Source of the DNA: Nitzschia sp. pyKryTriq1
Lineage: Eukaryota > Bacillariophyta > Bacillariophyceae > Bacillariales > Bacillariaceae
NCBI GenBank assembly: GCA_956465555.1
Contig: OY101115.1
Coordinates: 1,860,001-1,924,000 of the forward strand
DNA length: 64,000 nt
Direction: 5' to 3'
A program made the translations under genes and the position numbers. Position 1 is the first letter of the stretch. Every line of letters starts with the position of its first letter. The notes beneath the pieces were generated by a model. It was not told the DNA's origin. It was given only the letters and a program-made list of their open reading frames with translations, and made no database searches. Shown one piece after another: positions 20,104-30,121 of the stretch.

Positions 20104-20837
20104 TGCTCTGCCAAAATGAATATCTTGTTTTCCTCTAGTAGATTGTGGAACTAGAGTGACGTAGTAAACAAATGAAGTTGAGTGTTTTTACCTTGCCACT
20201 GTCAGCAACGAAGGGTGCCTTTCCTGTAAAGGTTATGTCGGTCTTCTTGCGTATTGGTGGTTCCAAAGCGTCATGCTTCATAACAATCCGCCACCTATGT
20301 TCTTTCTTCATTACTGTATCTTGTTCCGGCTTCCGCCGCCCCGTTTCCCTGCGTTTTGGTTTCAATCCCTGAACACGACGTCACACATTTTTTATCGACG
20401 CTTGTCGCTACGAGTAGTACAGTACAAGTACGAACCGGTATGTGGCTCGCACACACTGTGCGTCTGTGCGGTACGTACGTGCTTCAACCGACCAAGCGCC
20501 GACTGTGACTCAACCGACTTCAATTGTCATCCGCAAGATTGATGATTCCAAAGCATCGCCAGTCACTTATCGACGACTAGTTTTTGATGTGCTGTTCAGA
20601 TAAAAGTAGCAGTACACTAGGAGTATTCAGGAGATTAAATGGTTCTGCTCGCTAGGTCTCTAGCGTTCGTCGAGTCTGTTCTAAAATATAGGAAGGTGTG
20701 TGACAACAAGTCGTCTATCTTACTGTATAATTTCTTTGTAGTTGTCAATCTTCATCAAGAGTGAAGAGTGGATGTCAATTAATCCCTGGAAGGAGCAAGC
20801 CCAAAAACATTGCGACTTTGTTTAGAACGCAGAATGA
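20104..20837. other. Intergenic region, possible unplaced coding fragment
   Basis: Between MsrA (minus) and the HMG-box gene (minus). A minus-strand frame at 20190-20365 reads protein-like (contains RKKTDITFTGKAPFVADSGK followed by a GTAAAA donor), but no phased acceptor connects it to MsrA. A GTAC cluster lies at 20415-20475 and a TGACGTCGTG-type bZIP-like word near 20375. Confidence 0.35.
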
Positions 20838-22748
20838 TTAGAATCCACCCATTCCATCAGACCCCAATCGGTTGTTGGAGTTATCATTCAGCAGACCGCC
20901 GCCCATCCCACCCATACTACCCATGCCGCCCATCCCACCTAGAGCCCCTAGGTTAATCGCCATCGAAACAGGGGGCTGGCCCAACGCTCCACCACCATTA
21001 GAGCCACCAGCCAGCGAAGCGAGATGGTTGAGATTTGCTTGTTGGTCTGTTCAAAGTATGACGGGAAAGAAGAATGAGGTTGGGGAATGAAGCGGCCTAC
21101 TGACTGGCCATGGCGTCTTACTTACCACCGAGACCAAGGTATGTTCCTGGATTACCACGCAGAGCCGCCTGTGCCATTAACATGGCTTGTGGGTTGTTAC
21201 CAAGTACTCCAGTATATGATCCATATTGTTGGTAAGGAAAGCCCATTTCAAGCAATGCCCTGTTGGAAGAGCCCGTGTCTTGGCCGAAACCACCAGCACC
21301 ACCGAGGGAGTTTCCCGTCGGATTCGAGGCTCCTCCACCGGCTCCAAAAGCGTTCATCGTATTCATCCCAAATAAGGCGCCCAATCCTCCAGCTCCTTGA
21401 TGGTAATTCTGCTGCATGCCGCCATCGAATCCCATTAGCCCGGTGCCTCCGCCTAAACCTGAAGATCCACCACCACTGCCGCCGAACTGGAATCCATTAC
21501 TTGGTGCAGATCGCACTCCCCGCAGGGCTGCAGATGCGGCCATGATGTCTGAGAGGGATTTGAAATATGAGGTGAGGCATGCAAACTGATGACACTGGGA
21601 AATTGTCCGAACTTACCGTCTTGGTTGAGCCCACCATTACCCGAATCAAGTCCTTGGGCTCCAAACCCACCAAAATGAGAATCGTCGAAGCTATTGTCAG
21701 CGAGTGAAGGCTCGTCCTCATCATGCTTTACTTTGGTCTTCTTTTTCTTCATCTTCAACTTTTTCTTCATCTTCAAAGATGCCTTGGCTTCCAAAGCCTT
21801 GCTGGCCTTCTTTCTGCCATCATTCTTCTTTCGCCACTCAGCCGTCGCTTCCTTGTAAGTCGCCCATAGAACAGCTTCGTCTTCACGATACTTCCGTTTG
21901 GTGTCCTCTGGGACTTCTTTCCACATGACACTAAGGAGCTTGCTGATTTCTCCATTGGTGAAGTCTGAATTCTGGGCTTTGACTTCAGCGCGCCTACTGT
22001 TCGCAAAAGCAAGAAAGGCGGACATAGGGCGTTTCGGAGCCGAGGGGTCTTTCGGCCGCTTCTTAGTAGAACCAGAGTTGCCATTTTCCTTTTTGTAATT
22101 TGCCTTCTCTACCTCGTATCGAGCTTTGTCTTCCCTGGCCAAGTTTTCGTACTTAGCCTTTTCTCCGGGGGTCAAGCCTCGCCACGATTCCGCGACAAGT
22201 TTTGTGATATTCGTCGACTGTAAATTCGGTATTCGGTGGTGAGAATGTTGTAGAGGAATCGTTGTATGAATCAATAAGTAGTCAAGTATCACCCACCTTT
22301 GGTATTTCGCCCTCCTTTTGGAGTTGGGCCTTGAAATCCTTATGTTTCTCCATGGAGAAGAAAATAAAAGAGCTGGCACGGATTAAATATGTCAGACGCC
22401 GTTTATCCTTTTAGCACTCACGATGCGGGGCAACATTCAGTCATTCTCACCTTTTGAAACGCTTTGGAGCGTCTGGGATTTTTTGTTTGCCTGCACGGCC
22501 GAGCTTGGGATTGCGTCTGGGATTTCGGCCGACCTTGCCCATACCGTGGGCGGGGGCTAGCATGAGATCCAGAGAGTCCGGCCGCATTCCAAGACCTGCC
22601 ATGAAACGAAAGGCGGACGATGAATTAAGAAACACGTGCCAGCAAGCTAAAGTCAGGCACTGTATTTCTCTTTAACCAGGCCTCCTCCCTTTAACTCGGG
22701 TTGCAACTTACCGTCATCTCCCATTCCCATCGGATCCTGGCGGTCCAT
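20838..22748 (-). CDS. Protein with two HMG boxes and a Gly/Met-rich tail
   Basis: Six exons, 22712-22748, 22451-22595, 22297-22372, 21617-22217, 21126-21548 and 20838-21046, all phase-consistent, give 496 residues. The first HMG box (about residues 50-125) is assembled from three exons: PDAPKRFKSSFIFFSMEKHK, then KSTNITKLVAESWRGLTPGE and EDKARYEVEKANYK. The second box (DPSAPKRPMSAFLAFANSRR to YKEATAEWRKK) follows after a short linker. A Lys-rich stretch with KMKKKLKMKKKKTK is a likely nuclear signal. The last 200 residues are Gly/Met/Asn-rich low complexity. It is inferred to be a nuclear architectural DNA-binding protein. Confidence 0.88.
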
Positions 22749-22944
22749 TGTGGCAGTGTTCGGGTTTTGCTTGGAAGACTTTATGTCAAGCGGCAACTGC
22801 GGTTAGATTGTATTGCAAGTTGCTAGGCGGCGGAAGTTGTTGCTGTCCTGCCGTGTCTTTGCAAGTGGAAATAATGATAAATCAATTGATGATAGGTCTC
22901 AGGAATTAATGAGAGGGTCAATTACTTCTCCGAAACACTTTTAA

Positions 22945-23135
22945 GAGTATGAGTACAGTACTTTCTACTATTACTGTCGACTTCGAGAATGAATACAGTA
23001 AGTCAACAATACATAGCCTCCAGTGTGGCCATACTTTTTGTACATTCGTACAGAGTACTTGTACCGGGAAGTACCAATACTTCTACTCTACTGGTACTGT
23101 ACAAGTACCTGGTGCTGTACCGGTACGGGTACGAT
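22945..23135. repeat. GTAC / TACCGGTA palindrome array, part 1
   Basis: Repeated AGTACT, GTACAGAGTACTTGTACC, GGTACTGTACAAGTACC and GTACCGGTACGGGTACG words. Many are perfect short palindromes and the array could form hairpins. Confidence 0.6.
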
Positions 23136-23254
23136 AGTTAGTGGCCTGCCCCGGCGCGGCGGGGAAGAGTTGAGAATTGAGAAGCCTCCTGCGAACGAGG
23201 ACGCGATAATCAAGGGTCATGATTGAAGATGATGATTCTTCAACGTCACTCCTC

Positions 23255-23460
23255 GTACAGTACACTACCGGTACAGTTCCGGTAGGTACCAGGTACAGCA
23301 CCAGTACTGAGTACTGTACCTGGTCTGTACAGTGCAGTACCAGGTAATGTACCAGCACTACCAGGTACTGTACAATGTACTTGTACCGCGTACTGCTGGT
23401 AATACTCTACCGGTAGAGGTACCGACTATAACTGTACCAGGCATACTGTATTGGGACCAA
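23255..23460. repeat. GTAC / GGTACC palindrome array, part 2
   Basis: About 200 bp composed almost entirely of CGTACAGTAC, CCGGTACAG, GGTACCAGGTAC, AGTACTGTACC and TACCGGTAG words in varying order. No protein-coding character. Confidence 0.6.
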
Positions 23461-24509
23461 CGAACCAAAAAAGAAGACGTGAAGGGGTGGTGTGTGGTCA
23501 CAAGTGGCAGTAATTGGTACGGTACCAGTTCTACTTGCTACGAGTTTATTTTTTGGCATTCTGGCATGACGTAGGCCCACGTAGCGCCGGTACAAATCCC
23601 CGAATCACGAACATCAGTCATGTGCGCCATCTTTTATTTTATTTTGCAGGAATATTGATATTGAAACCGCGCTGGCAACCACGACAATGACAACAACCTC
23701 CCACCGAATGTTGTGTGTTGTAATCGTAGCATGTTTCTTTTCTCTAGTGAAAACTGTGGGTGCCTCATTGAACATTTCACCTCATCATACATCATAGAAG
23801 ACATTGGTCGAAAAAGTTACCAGCAAAATCGCAGGAATAATATTTTGAGAGGATCATGGCTTTGGTCGTATCATCCTATTGCACTATGCAATACCTGTCT
23901 GACAGAGAGAACATTGGTGTTGGGTCCATTTTGTGCTCTTGATTGGTTTTGCAGACAAGGACATCTTGATGTCATCGGATGATATCAAAATGCTCCAGGA
24001 TTGTGGTAGTCATGACATTCGTCCAAGGTAAGTGACATATCTGTGAGAGCGTTTTTTCTGAAGCTTTCTCTGAAGCAACAAGTAATGGTAATGAACAACA
24101 AGCAATGAGCAGGCGGCGGGAGATGTTGTTGTCACGAGAAGCCCAGTGCTTCGCCAGGTCACTCCCCCGTCGAAAGAGCATCGTCACAATACTGTAGTAT
24201 TTGGGTGGGGGAGACTGGTGTTCTACGATAATTCTACACACGTACGAGTACCGGCATGACCCAACGCACAGCGCGGCGCGCCGCGGCTGCGGGCTGGCGG
24301 GGTCTCTTGGTATTAATACCGGTACAGTAGCAAGAGATGAAGATTATTCACCATGACCGACTTCCGCCGAGAGCTTCTTGTGTCGTGCCTGTACAAGTAA
24401 TATTTTAAAAGACAACGATCATTCTCCCGGCTGGTTTCCTTTGCAACTGTTTTCGAAAAGGATTTCACAATGGTAAGTGCAGTGGTGGGATTCTGATTGT
24501 ACAATCAAG

Positions 24510-25307
24510 ATGGAACTAACGCGCCCCGTTTCCTCCTGCTCTCCGCGCTCGGCGCGTCGCAAAAAGACTGATATTCAATATTGGGACGATACTCTCACGG
24601 AGGAGATTACCTCGATTCAACAATTGTTGGATGGGATTCCCTCCCTCCATGATCCCCTTGAACGGGCTTCGCACTTGGAACAAGCGGAAGACCGGCTGAG
24701 GGGCGCACAAGGTACCAAGCGTTCATTCAAGATGGAGACGCGTCTGGTGCAAGACGTGAAAGAGCGCCGGCGGCTGGAACAGCGCCTTCAGAAGATGGAC
24801 AAAGAATTACGGACGCTCCAAGCAGATCTTAGAGCTCTCCAGGCAGAAGAGAATCGTGGAGAGCTGTTTGTCAGCGGTGGAGGAGGTGGTGGCCCGGATG
24901 GCGACCAAGATCCTACCAGGGCCGGCAGCAACATGTTGTCGGAAGCTGCTGCTTTGCAGGATAAAACTCAAGATTCATTGAGCAATACAAAGAATTTGAT
25001 TGCGCAGTCAAAAGAAGTCGGTGTTTCCACGTTGGAAGAGCTACAACGCCAACGCGAAGTCATTTCAAACATCGAGAAGGAGGCCGATCGAATGGACGAC
25101 AACTTGGCGAGGGCCGAAGCGCTGCTCAAGGCATTCGGAAAGCGAATGGCTTCTGACAAATTTATCCAGTGCTTTGCCGTACTGAATTGCCTTCTTTTGC
25201 TGGGGGTCATTTTGTATGCTGTCCTCAAGGGGGATAAACTGGGCAGCGATGAAACCGCACCGAAAGATCCAACGGCACCCGGAAATAGATTCTTGAGAGG
25301 ATACTAG
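24510..25307 (+). CDS. Qb-SNARE, NPSN/GOS-like
   Basis: A single exon of 265 residues. An N-terminal helical domain (20-115) is followed by a Gly-rich linker. A SNARE motif lies at about 150-210 with a probable zero-layer Gln at residue 181 (LQRQREVI). The RxxSDKF junction leads to a C-terminal transmembrane helix (about 220-238) and a short luminal tail. The pattern is closest to the novel plant SNAREs (NPSN1x), Qb-SNAREs of cell-plate and endomembrane fusion. The start at 24510 is the first ATG in frame. An upstream ATG at 24470 is directly followed by GTAAGT, but a 37-nt intron would be atypically short here. Confidence 0.82.
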   Translation: MELTRPVSSCSPRSARRKKTDIQYWDDTLTEEITSIQQLLDGIPSLHDPLERASHLEQAEDRLRGAQGTKRSFKMETRLVQDVKERRRLEQRLQKMDKELRTLQADLRALQAEENRGELFVSGGGGGGPDGDQDPTRAGSNMLSEAAALQDKTQDSLSNTKNLIAQSKEVGVSTLEELQRQREVISNIEKEADRMDDNLARAEALLKAFGKRMASDKFIQCFAVLNCLLLLGVILYAVLKGDKLGSDETAPKDPTAPGNRFLRGY

Positions 25308-25515
25308 GATTTGGACCTAGGCATTTAGAACCTTTTCTCGACTAATCTCTACTAGACTCTTTTTGTCGTTCGGTACGCTACAAAACATGTCAGCTTAGCT
25401 CAGCAAACTAGAGGAAGGACAACTTGTAGGGTATAATTATAGCCTGCTATTTCTACGTATGGTTTGATTCTAGTGAGAGAAAATCTGAAAAATTATTGCT
25501 ACGGGTGGAATTTGT

Positions 25516-28500
25516 CTATGCTACCTTCTTGAAATCTTCGTCGTCTTCGTAAGCTTCGAGTGGCGGGCACGTACAAACAAGGTTACGGTCTCCGTATACA
25601 TTGTCCACTCGTCCGCAAGTAGGCCAGAATTTGTTGGCCTTGATCCATGGAGCGGGGTAACAAGCTACCTCTCGGCTGTATGGACGGTCCCAGTTTTCAG
25701 AAAGCAAATCACTCATGGTGTGCGGGGCATTATGAAGAGGAGAATCTTCGTAGTTGATTCGTCCGCTGCCAATGTCATCGATCTCCTTTCGAATTGAGAG
25801 CATGGCATCACAGAAACGATCAAGCTCTTGCAAATCCTCGGATTCAGTGGGCTCGATCATCAGAGTTCCCGCAACTGGCCAAGACATGGTTGGGGAGTGG
25901 AAACCGTAGTCCTGAAGGCGCTTGGCGACATCTTCTTCAGTGATACCGGTGGAAGCCTTCAATCCACGGAGGTCAAGAATGAACTCATGCGCGCATTGAC
26001 CATTTTTGCCAACAAATAAGACATCATAAGCACCATTTAATCTCGCGGCCATGTAGTTTGCGTTCAGAATGGCTTGGCTAGTGGCAAGCTTGAGACCGGG
26101 TTCACCGAGCATTTTGATGTACATCCATGAAATGGGAAGGATGGCCGCAGAGCCAAACGGGGCTCCAGCGACCGCCCCCTCCGTTCTGGGAACACAAATA
26201 TCGCTACCACAAAGTTTGCCGGATGCTGCCGGATCGGAAACATGTCCTGGCAGGAACGGAGCCAAGTGAGCAGCGACTCCAATTGAGCCCACACCTAAAT
26301 AGAAAAATAGAAATAGTGAGCTTTAAGTCACGGTGACGCGTGCGTCGTCCACAACTGAAACATGAGCTTACCTGGACCGCCTCCTCCATGGGGGATGCAG
26401 AAAGTCTTGTGAAGATTCAAGTGACAGACATCGGCCCCGATGCGCCCCGGTGAAGTGATGCCGACCTGAGCGTTCATGTTTGCTCCATCCATATAGACTT
26501 GGCCTCCTGCTTCATGCACGGCGTCAATGATTTCAACGATTCCTTCTTCAAAGACACCGAAAGTAGATGGGTACGTGACCATGAATGCAGCAAGCTTGGA
26601 TCGGTTCTTTTCGATCTTGGCTTTCAAGTCATCCATATCAACATTGCCCTCTGCATCGTTTTCCACGACGACCACCTTCATACCAGCCATGACAGCGCTG
26701 GCTGGGTTGGTGCCGTGTGCACTCTTTGGAATTAGGCAAACGTTGCGGTGTCCTTCGTTTTTGGACTCCAAGTACTTCTTGATGGCCAACAAACCAGCGT
26801 ATTCACCCGTGGCCCCAGAGTTGGGCTGGGCACTGACGGCGGCGAATCCGGTGATTTCACTGAGATCTTTGTTCAGATCCTCGATCATTTCGTGGTAACC
26901 GACTACCTGGTCATGTGGAGCAAAGGGGTGGATGTTACAGAATTCGGGCCATGTAACAGGAATCATTTCACTGGTTGCATTCAACTTCATTGTGCACGAT
27001 CCCAAAGAAATCATCGAATGGTTCAAGGCCAAATCTTTGTTTTCCAACGACTTCAAGTATCGCAGCATCTGCGTCTCCGAGTGGTGTTGACGGAAGATTG
27101 GATGCGTGAGAATTTCCCCTTCCCGAGCATACTTGGATTCGATCTTTGTCAAAGACTCGTCGGCGGTGACGTCCGGGCTGGCAATTTGGAAAGCCCCGGA
27201 AAGAAGCGCACTAAGGTCGATGCGTGTGATTCCCTCGCCCATAGAGACGCCAACCGTTGTGTCATTAATGATGCGGACATTCGCCCCAACACTAGCAGCC
27301 CCACTCTGAACCTCTGCAGCAGTCATTCCCTTCGAAGAAACATCAACGGTGAAAGTGTCAAAGAATTCTGATTCGTTGACTTGGAAGCCTGCTTTTTCGA
27401 CTTCACGAGCAGCAACGCGAGCCAGGGCATGGATACGTCCACTGATGTCCAAAAGACCCTTCGGGCCGTGATAGATTGCATAGGCGGAGGCCATGTTGGC
27501 AAGAAGTGCCTGCGCCGTGCAGATATTGGATGTTGCCTTGTCACGACGGATGTGTTGTTCACGAGTTTGCATGGCCATGCGAAGGCAAGGCTTTCCTGAG
27601 GTATCCACAGTAACACCAATAATGCGACCGGGCATTTTGCGAGAATACTGGTCAGAAGTGGCAAGGAAACCAGCATGAGGACCCCCAAATCCCATCGGTA
27701 CACCGAAGCGCTGTGCGGACCCTACAGCGATGTCCGCTCCCCAAGAAGATGGAGGTGCAAGCTTGGTCAATGCCAACAAATCCGTGGCAGCAATGACCAT
27801 GGCATCAGCTTCATGGGCACGACTGGTGAAGGATTCATAGGATTCTCCCGAAGATTCAAGCGCTCCATACGTGTTGGGGTACTGAACGATGGCTCCACAG
27901 TAGTCCCCGGCAGAAAAATCGGCAGTCGAGTGCGACCCTACAATCACCTCAATCCCAATAGCTTCGGCACGAGTCTGGATCAAACCAATTGTCTGAGGAT
28001 GGACATCCTCCGAAACAAAGAACTTGTTCTTTTTTCCCTTCTTTCCCTTGAGAGCATAACACATTTGCATTGCCTCGGACGCAGCACTAGACTCGTCGAG
28101 CAAAGAAGCCACCGCCATTGGTAGCCCAGTTAAATCCACAACCAATGTCTGGAAGTTCAAAAGCATTTCAAGTCGACCTTGGGAGATTTCAGCTTGGTAT
28201 GGAGTGTAAGCAGTGTACCACCCAGGATTTTCGAGCATGTTTCGAAGAATTACTCCTGGCACCTGAGTATCATAATAACCTTGACCGATGTACGACTTCA
28301 TCACCCTATTCTTGTCTGCATACACTCTGATTCTGGCGAGAGCTTCTGATTCCGACATGGCAGGCTCCAGATTCAGCGGTTTTTCGGCCTTGATATTTGC
28401 GGGAACAGTCGAATTGACGAGTGCCTCGAAGGAGTCAAAACCAAGCGTCGCAAGCATCGACTTGGATTCTTCCAGCCTTGGTCCCACTATCAATGTCCAC

Positions 28501-28968
28501 CGTGACACATTAAAAGAGAGACAAAGTTTGTTAGAACGAGGTGGGGAGGGTTAATTTCCAAGACAACTCTCTCTACTAGCATCAAAGAAACAATCTAAAT
28601 CGAAAACTCGAACATATCTTGGCTCTCGGCATGCAAGTTGAAGGAGTGACGAAGACACGCGCCAGCCGAGCATGTCACGTTCCATTGTCTCTCCTGTAGA
28701 GATTGTACTGGACTCTACATGGACAGACAAAGTCCTTCGTTTGAGAAACGAGCTTCGACGTCATGATGACGCCAGCGAAAAGACAATGCTTCCAGGATCT
28801 GAGATAACGACGAAAATGTGGCAACTTACTGTGGCGACGGGCAAAGGTATCGGCCATGTCCAATGCATCGGCTCCCAAAAGTCCAGAGGCATGATAAGAG
28901 CGAGAGGACTGGGTGCGCCCAAGTCCGGAGGCAACGAGCCTCCTTACGGAAGTTTTGGCTCGGATCAT
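25516..28968 (-). CDS. GLDC: Glycine dehydrogenase (decarboxylating), P-protein of the glycine cleavage system
   Basis: Three exons, 28830-28968, 26372-28486 and 25516-26294, give 1010 residues, standard for the eukaryotic P-protein. Exon 1 encodes a mitochondrial presequence rich in Arg and Ser ([20 protein letters not shown]) and ends at FARRH; exon 2 starts with MGP, restoring the family RRHxGP motif. The PLP-lysine motif [19 protein letters not shown] spans the last intron, which rejoins [11 protein letters not shown]. It decarboxylates glycine in mitochondria and passes the aminomethyl group to H-protein, a key photorespiratory step. Intron 1 is 343 nt, about four times the usual length in this window. 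Confidence 0.96.
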
Positions 28969-29426
28969 GGTGTTTGTATTTTTGTGGATGTAATCGAAAA
29001 TATGATGAGTCCGAGCGGTTTGATGGAAACCACAATTTCACGCGCGAAACTCCGTGCTAGCGTGCATTTTGGGGCGGGTGCAGATGCGGAACAAACGTAC
29101 CGTACACACGTTCCCACTACTGGATGACGTCAGCCCTAAACGCCTCGCCGCGCCACCACGCGAAGAAAAAATTGAAATTAAAATGAGAGAAAGCGAGCAA
29201 ACCAACAGTCAAAACGTCTTGGTTCGTTGAACGACAGAATACTAGCAGAGGCGAAGAACCTACAGAAATCAGTACCAGGTAACTTCCGTTATTTTCCATT
29301 TCGCTACTTTCAACTCTATAGAGGCTGTACAAGTATTGACTAATCAACTCGAAGTTCTGAGAGCTCCATTTCAGTTTTTGATCAATTTCCTCGCAGGACA
29401 CGACGACTAGCACCCATATATTGAAT
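28969..29426. other. Divergent intergenic region
   Basis: Shared upstream region of the P-protein gene (minus) and a small membrane-protein gene (plus). No coding frame is supported. A GATGACGTCAGC bZIP/CRE-type palindrome lies near 29125-29132. Confidence 0.45.
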
Positions 29427-29930
29427 ATGTCGAGAAATTTGACGAAAGAGCGACCGGCTACCATGGAAGAACTTGACGGGCGGGACGACATGGCTTGGTT
29501 TTACAGTTTCAGCGCAGCCATGGTACCTTTCACAGCCTTTTGTATCGGACATTCAAGAGGAATGACAGGCCGTGTGGTCGAAACAGTGGTGCGGTCGCCT
29601 GTTGGTGTGTACGGATTGCTTGCACTGCCATTTGTGACTCTTGGAATGGAAAAATCAATTTATGATACCGTTCAAGCGTGGCAAGGCATTGATCCCAATG
29701 TTCGACCGAAAGATCGAGGGGGGTTTCCTAGTGGAGGTGCTGGTAAGTTACTTGAAATGGCGGTATAGGTCGAAAAAACTCTGGATCTCTATTCTTACAA
29801 AAACCTGATACATTTCTTCATTTGTCATTCACCCATAGAGCTTCCATCATTCAGCCTGATCCCTGTTCAAAAGAGGAGCTACCAGAAAAACAAAGTAGAA
29901 GGTGGCGCAAAAATGGCAAATGTACAGTAG
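29427..29930 (+). CDS. Small two-pass membrane protein, unknown
   Basis: Two exons, 29427-29742 and 29839-29930 (96-nt intron, phase 1), give 135 residues. Hydrophobic helices lie at about 25-42 and 60-78, separated by a short basic loop (HSRGMTGR). The last 30 residues are basic and polar. The second exon was found from the acceptor CCCATAG and the matching phase. No family was recognised. It could be an organelle inner-membrane subunit, which is only a guess from size and topology. Confidence 0.65.
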
Positions 29931-30121
29931 AATAGCAGGCGACAGCATTTTGCAATGAGGGAACCACGTAACACCGGTTGTTTTGAGTCGAGATTTCAAA
30001 GCTCGATGAGTACCGTAGACACGGAACCAAAGTCGACAAATTTCTGTGTTCGAGGTGTCGGCAGCTGAATGTTGGATTTATTGGGCGTATGTTGAGAGCT
30101 TGTCTTGGTATGGATTGATTC

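Larger units (their letters stand above)
22749..24509. other. Long gene-poor intergenic region with the densest GTAC repeats
   Basis: About 1.76 kb between two divergent genes. No coding frame is supported. It holds two dense GTAC arrays and a GCGGCGCGCCGCGGC palindromic stretch near 24274. Confidence 0.5.

Noticed and set aside
20190-20365. Protein-like minus-strand fragment upstream of MsrA
   Set aside because: A GTAAAA donor exists but no acceptor with matching phase joins it to MsrA; no family recognised.
24470-24509. Possible mini first exon (ATG followed by GTAAGT) for the SNARE
   Set aside because: The implied intron would be only 37 nt, shorter than any other here; the downstream ATG suffices.
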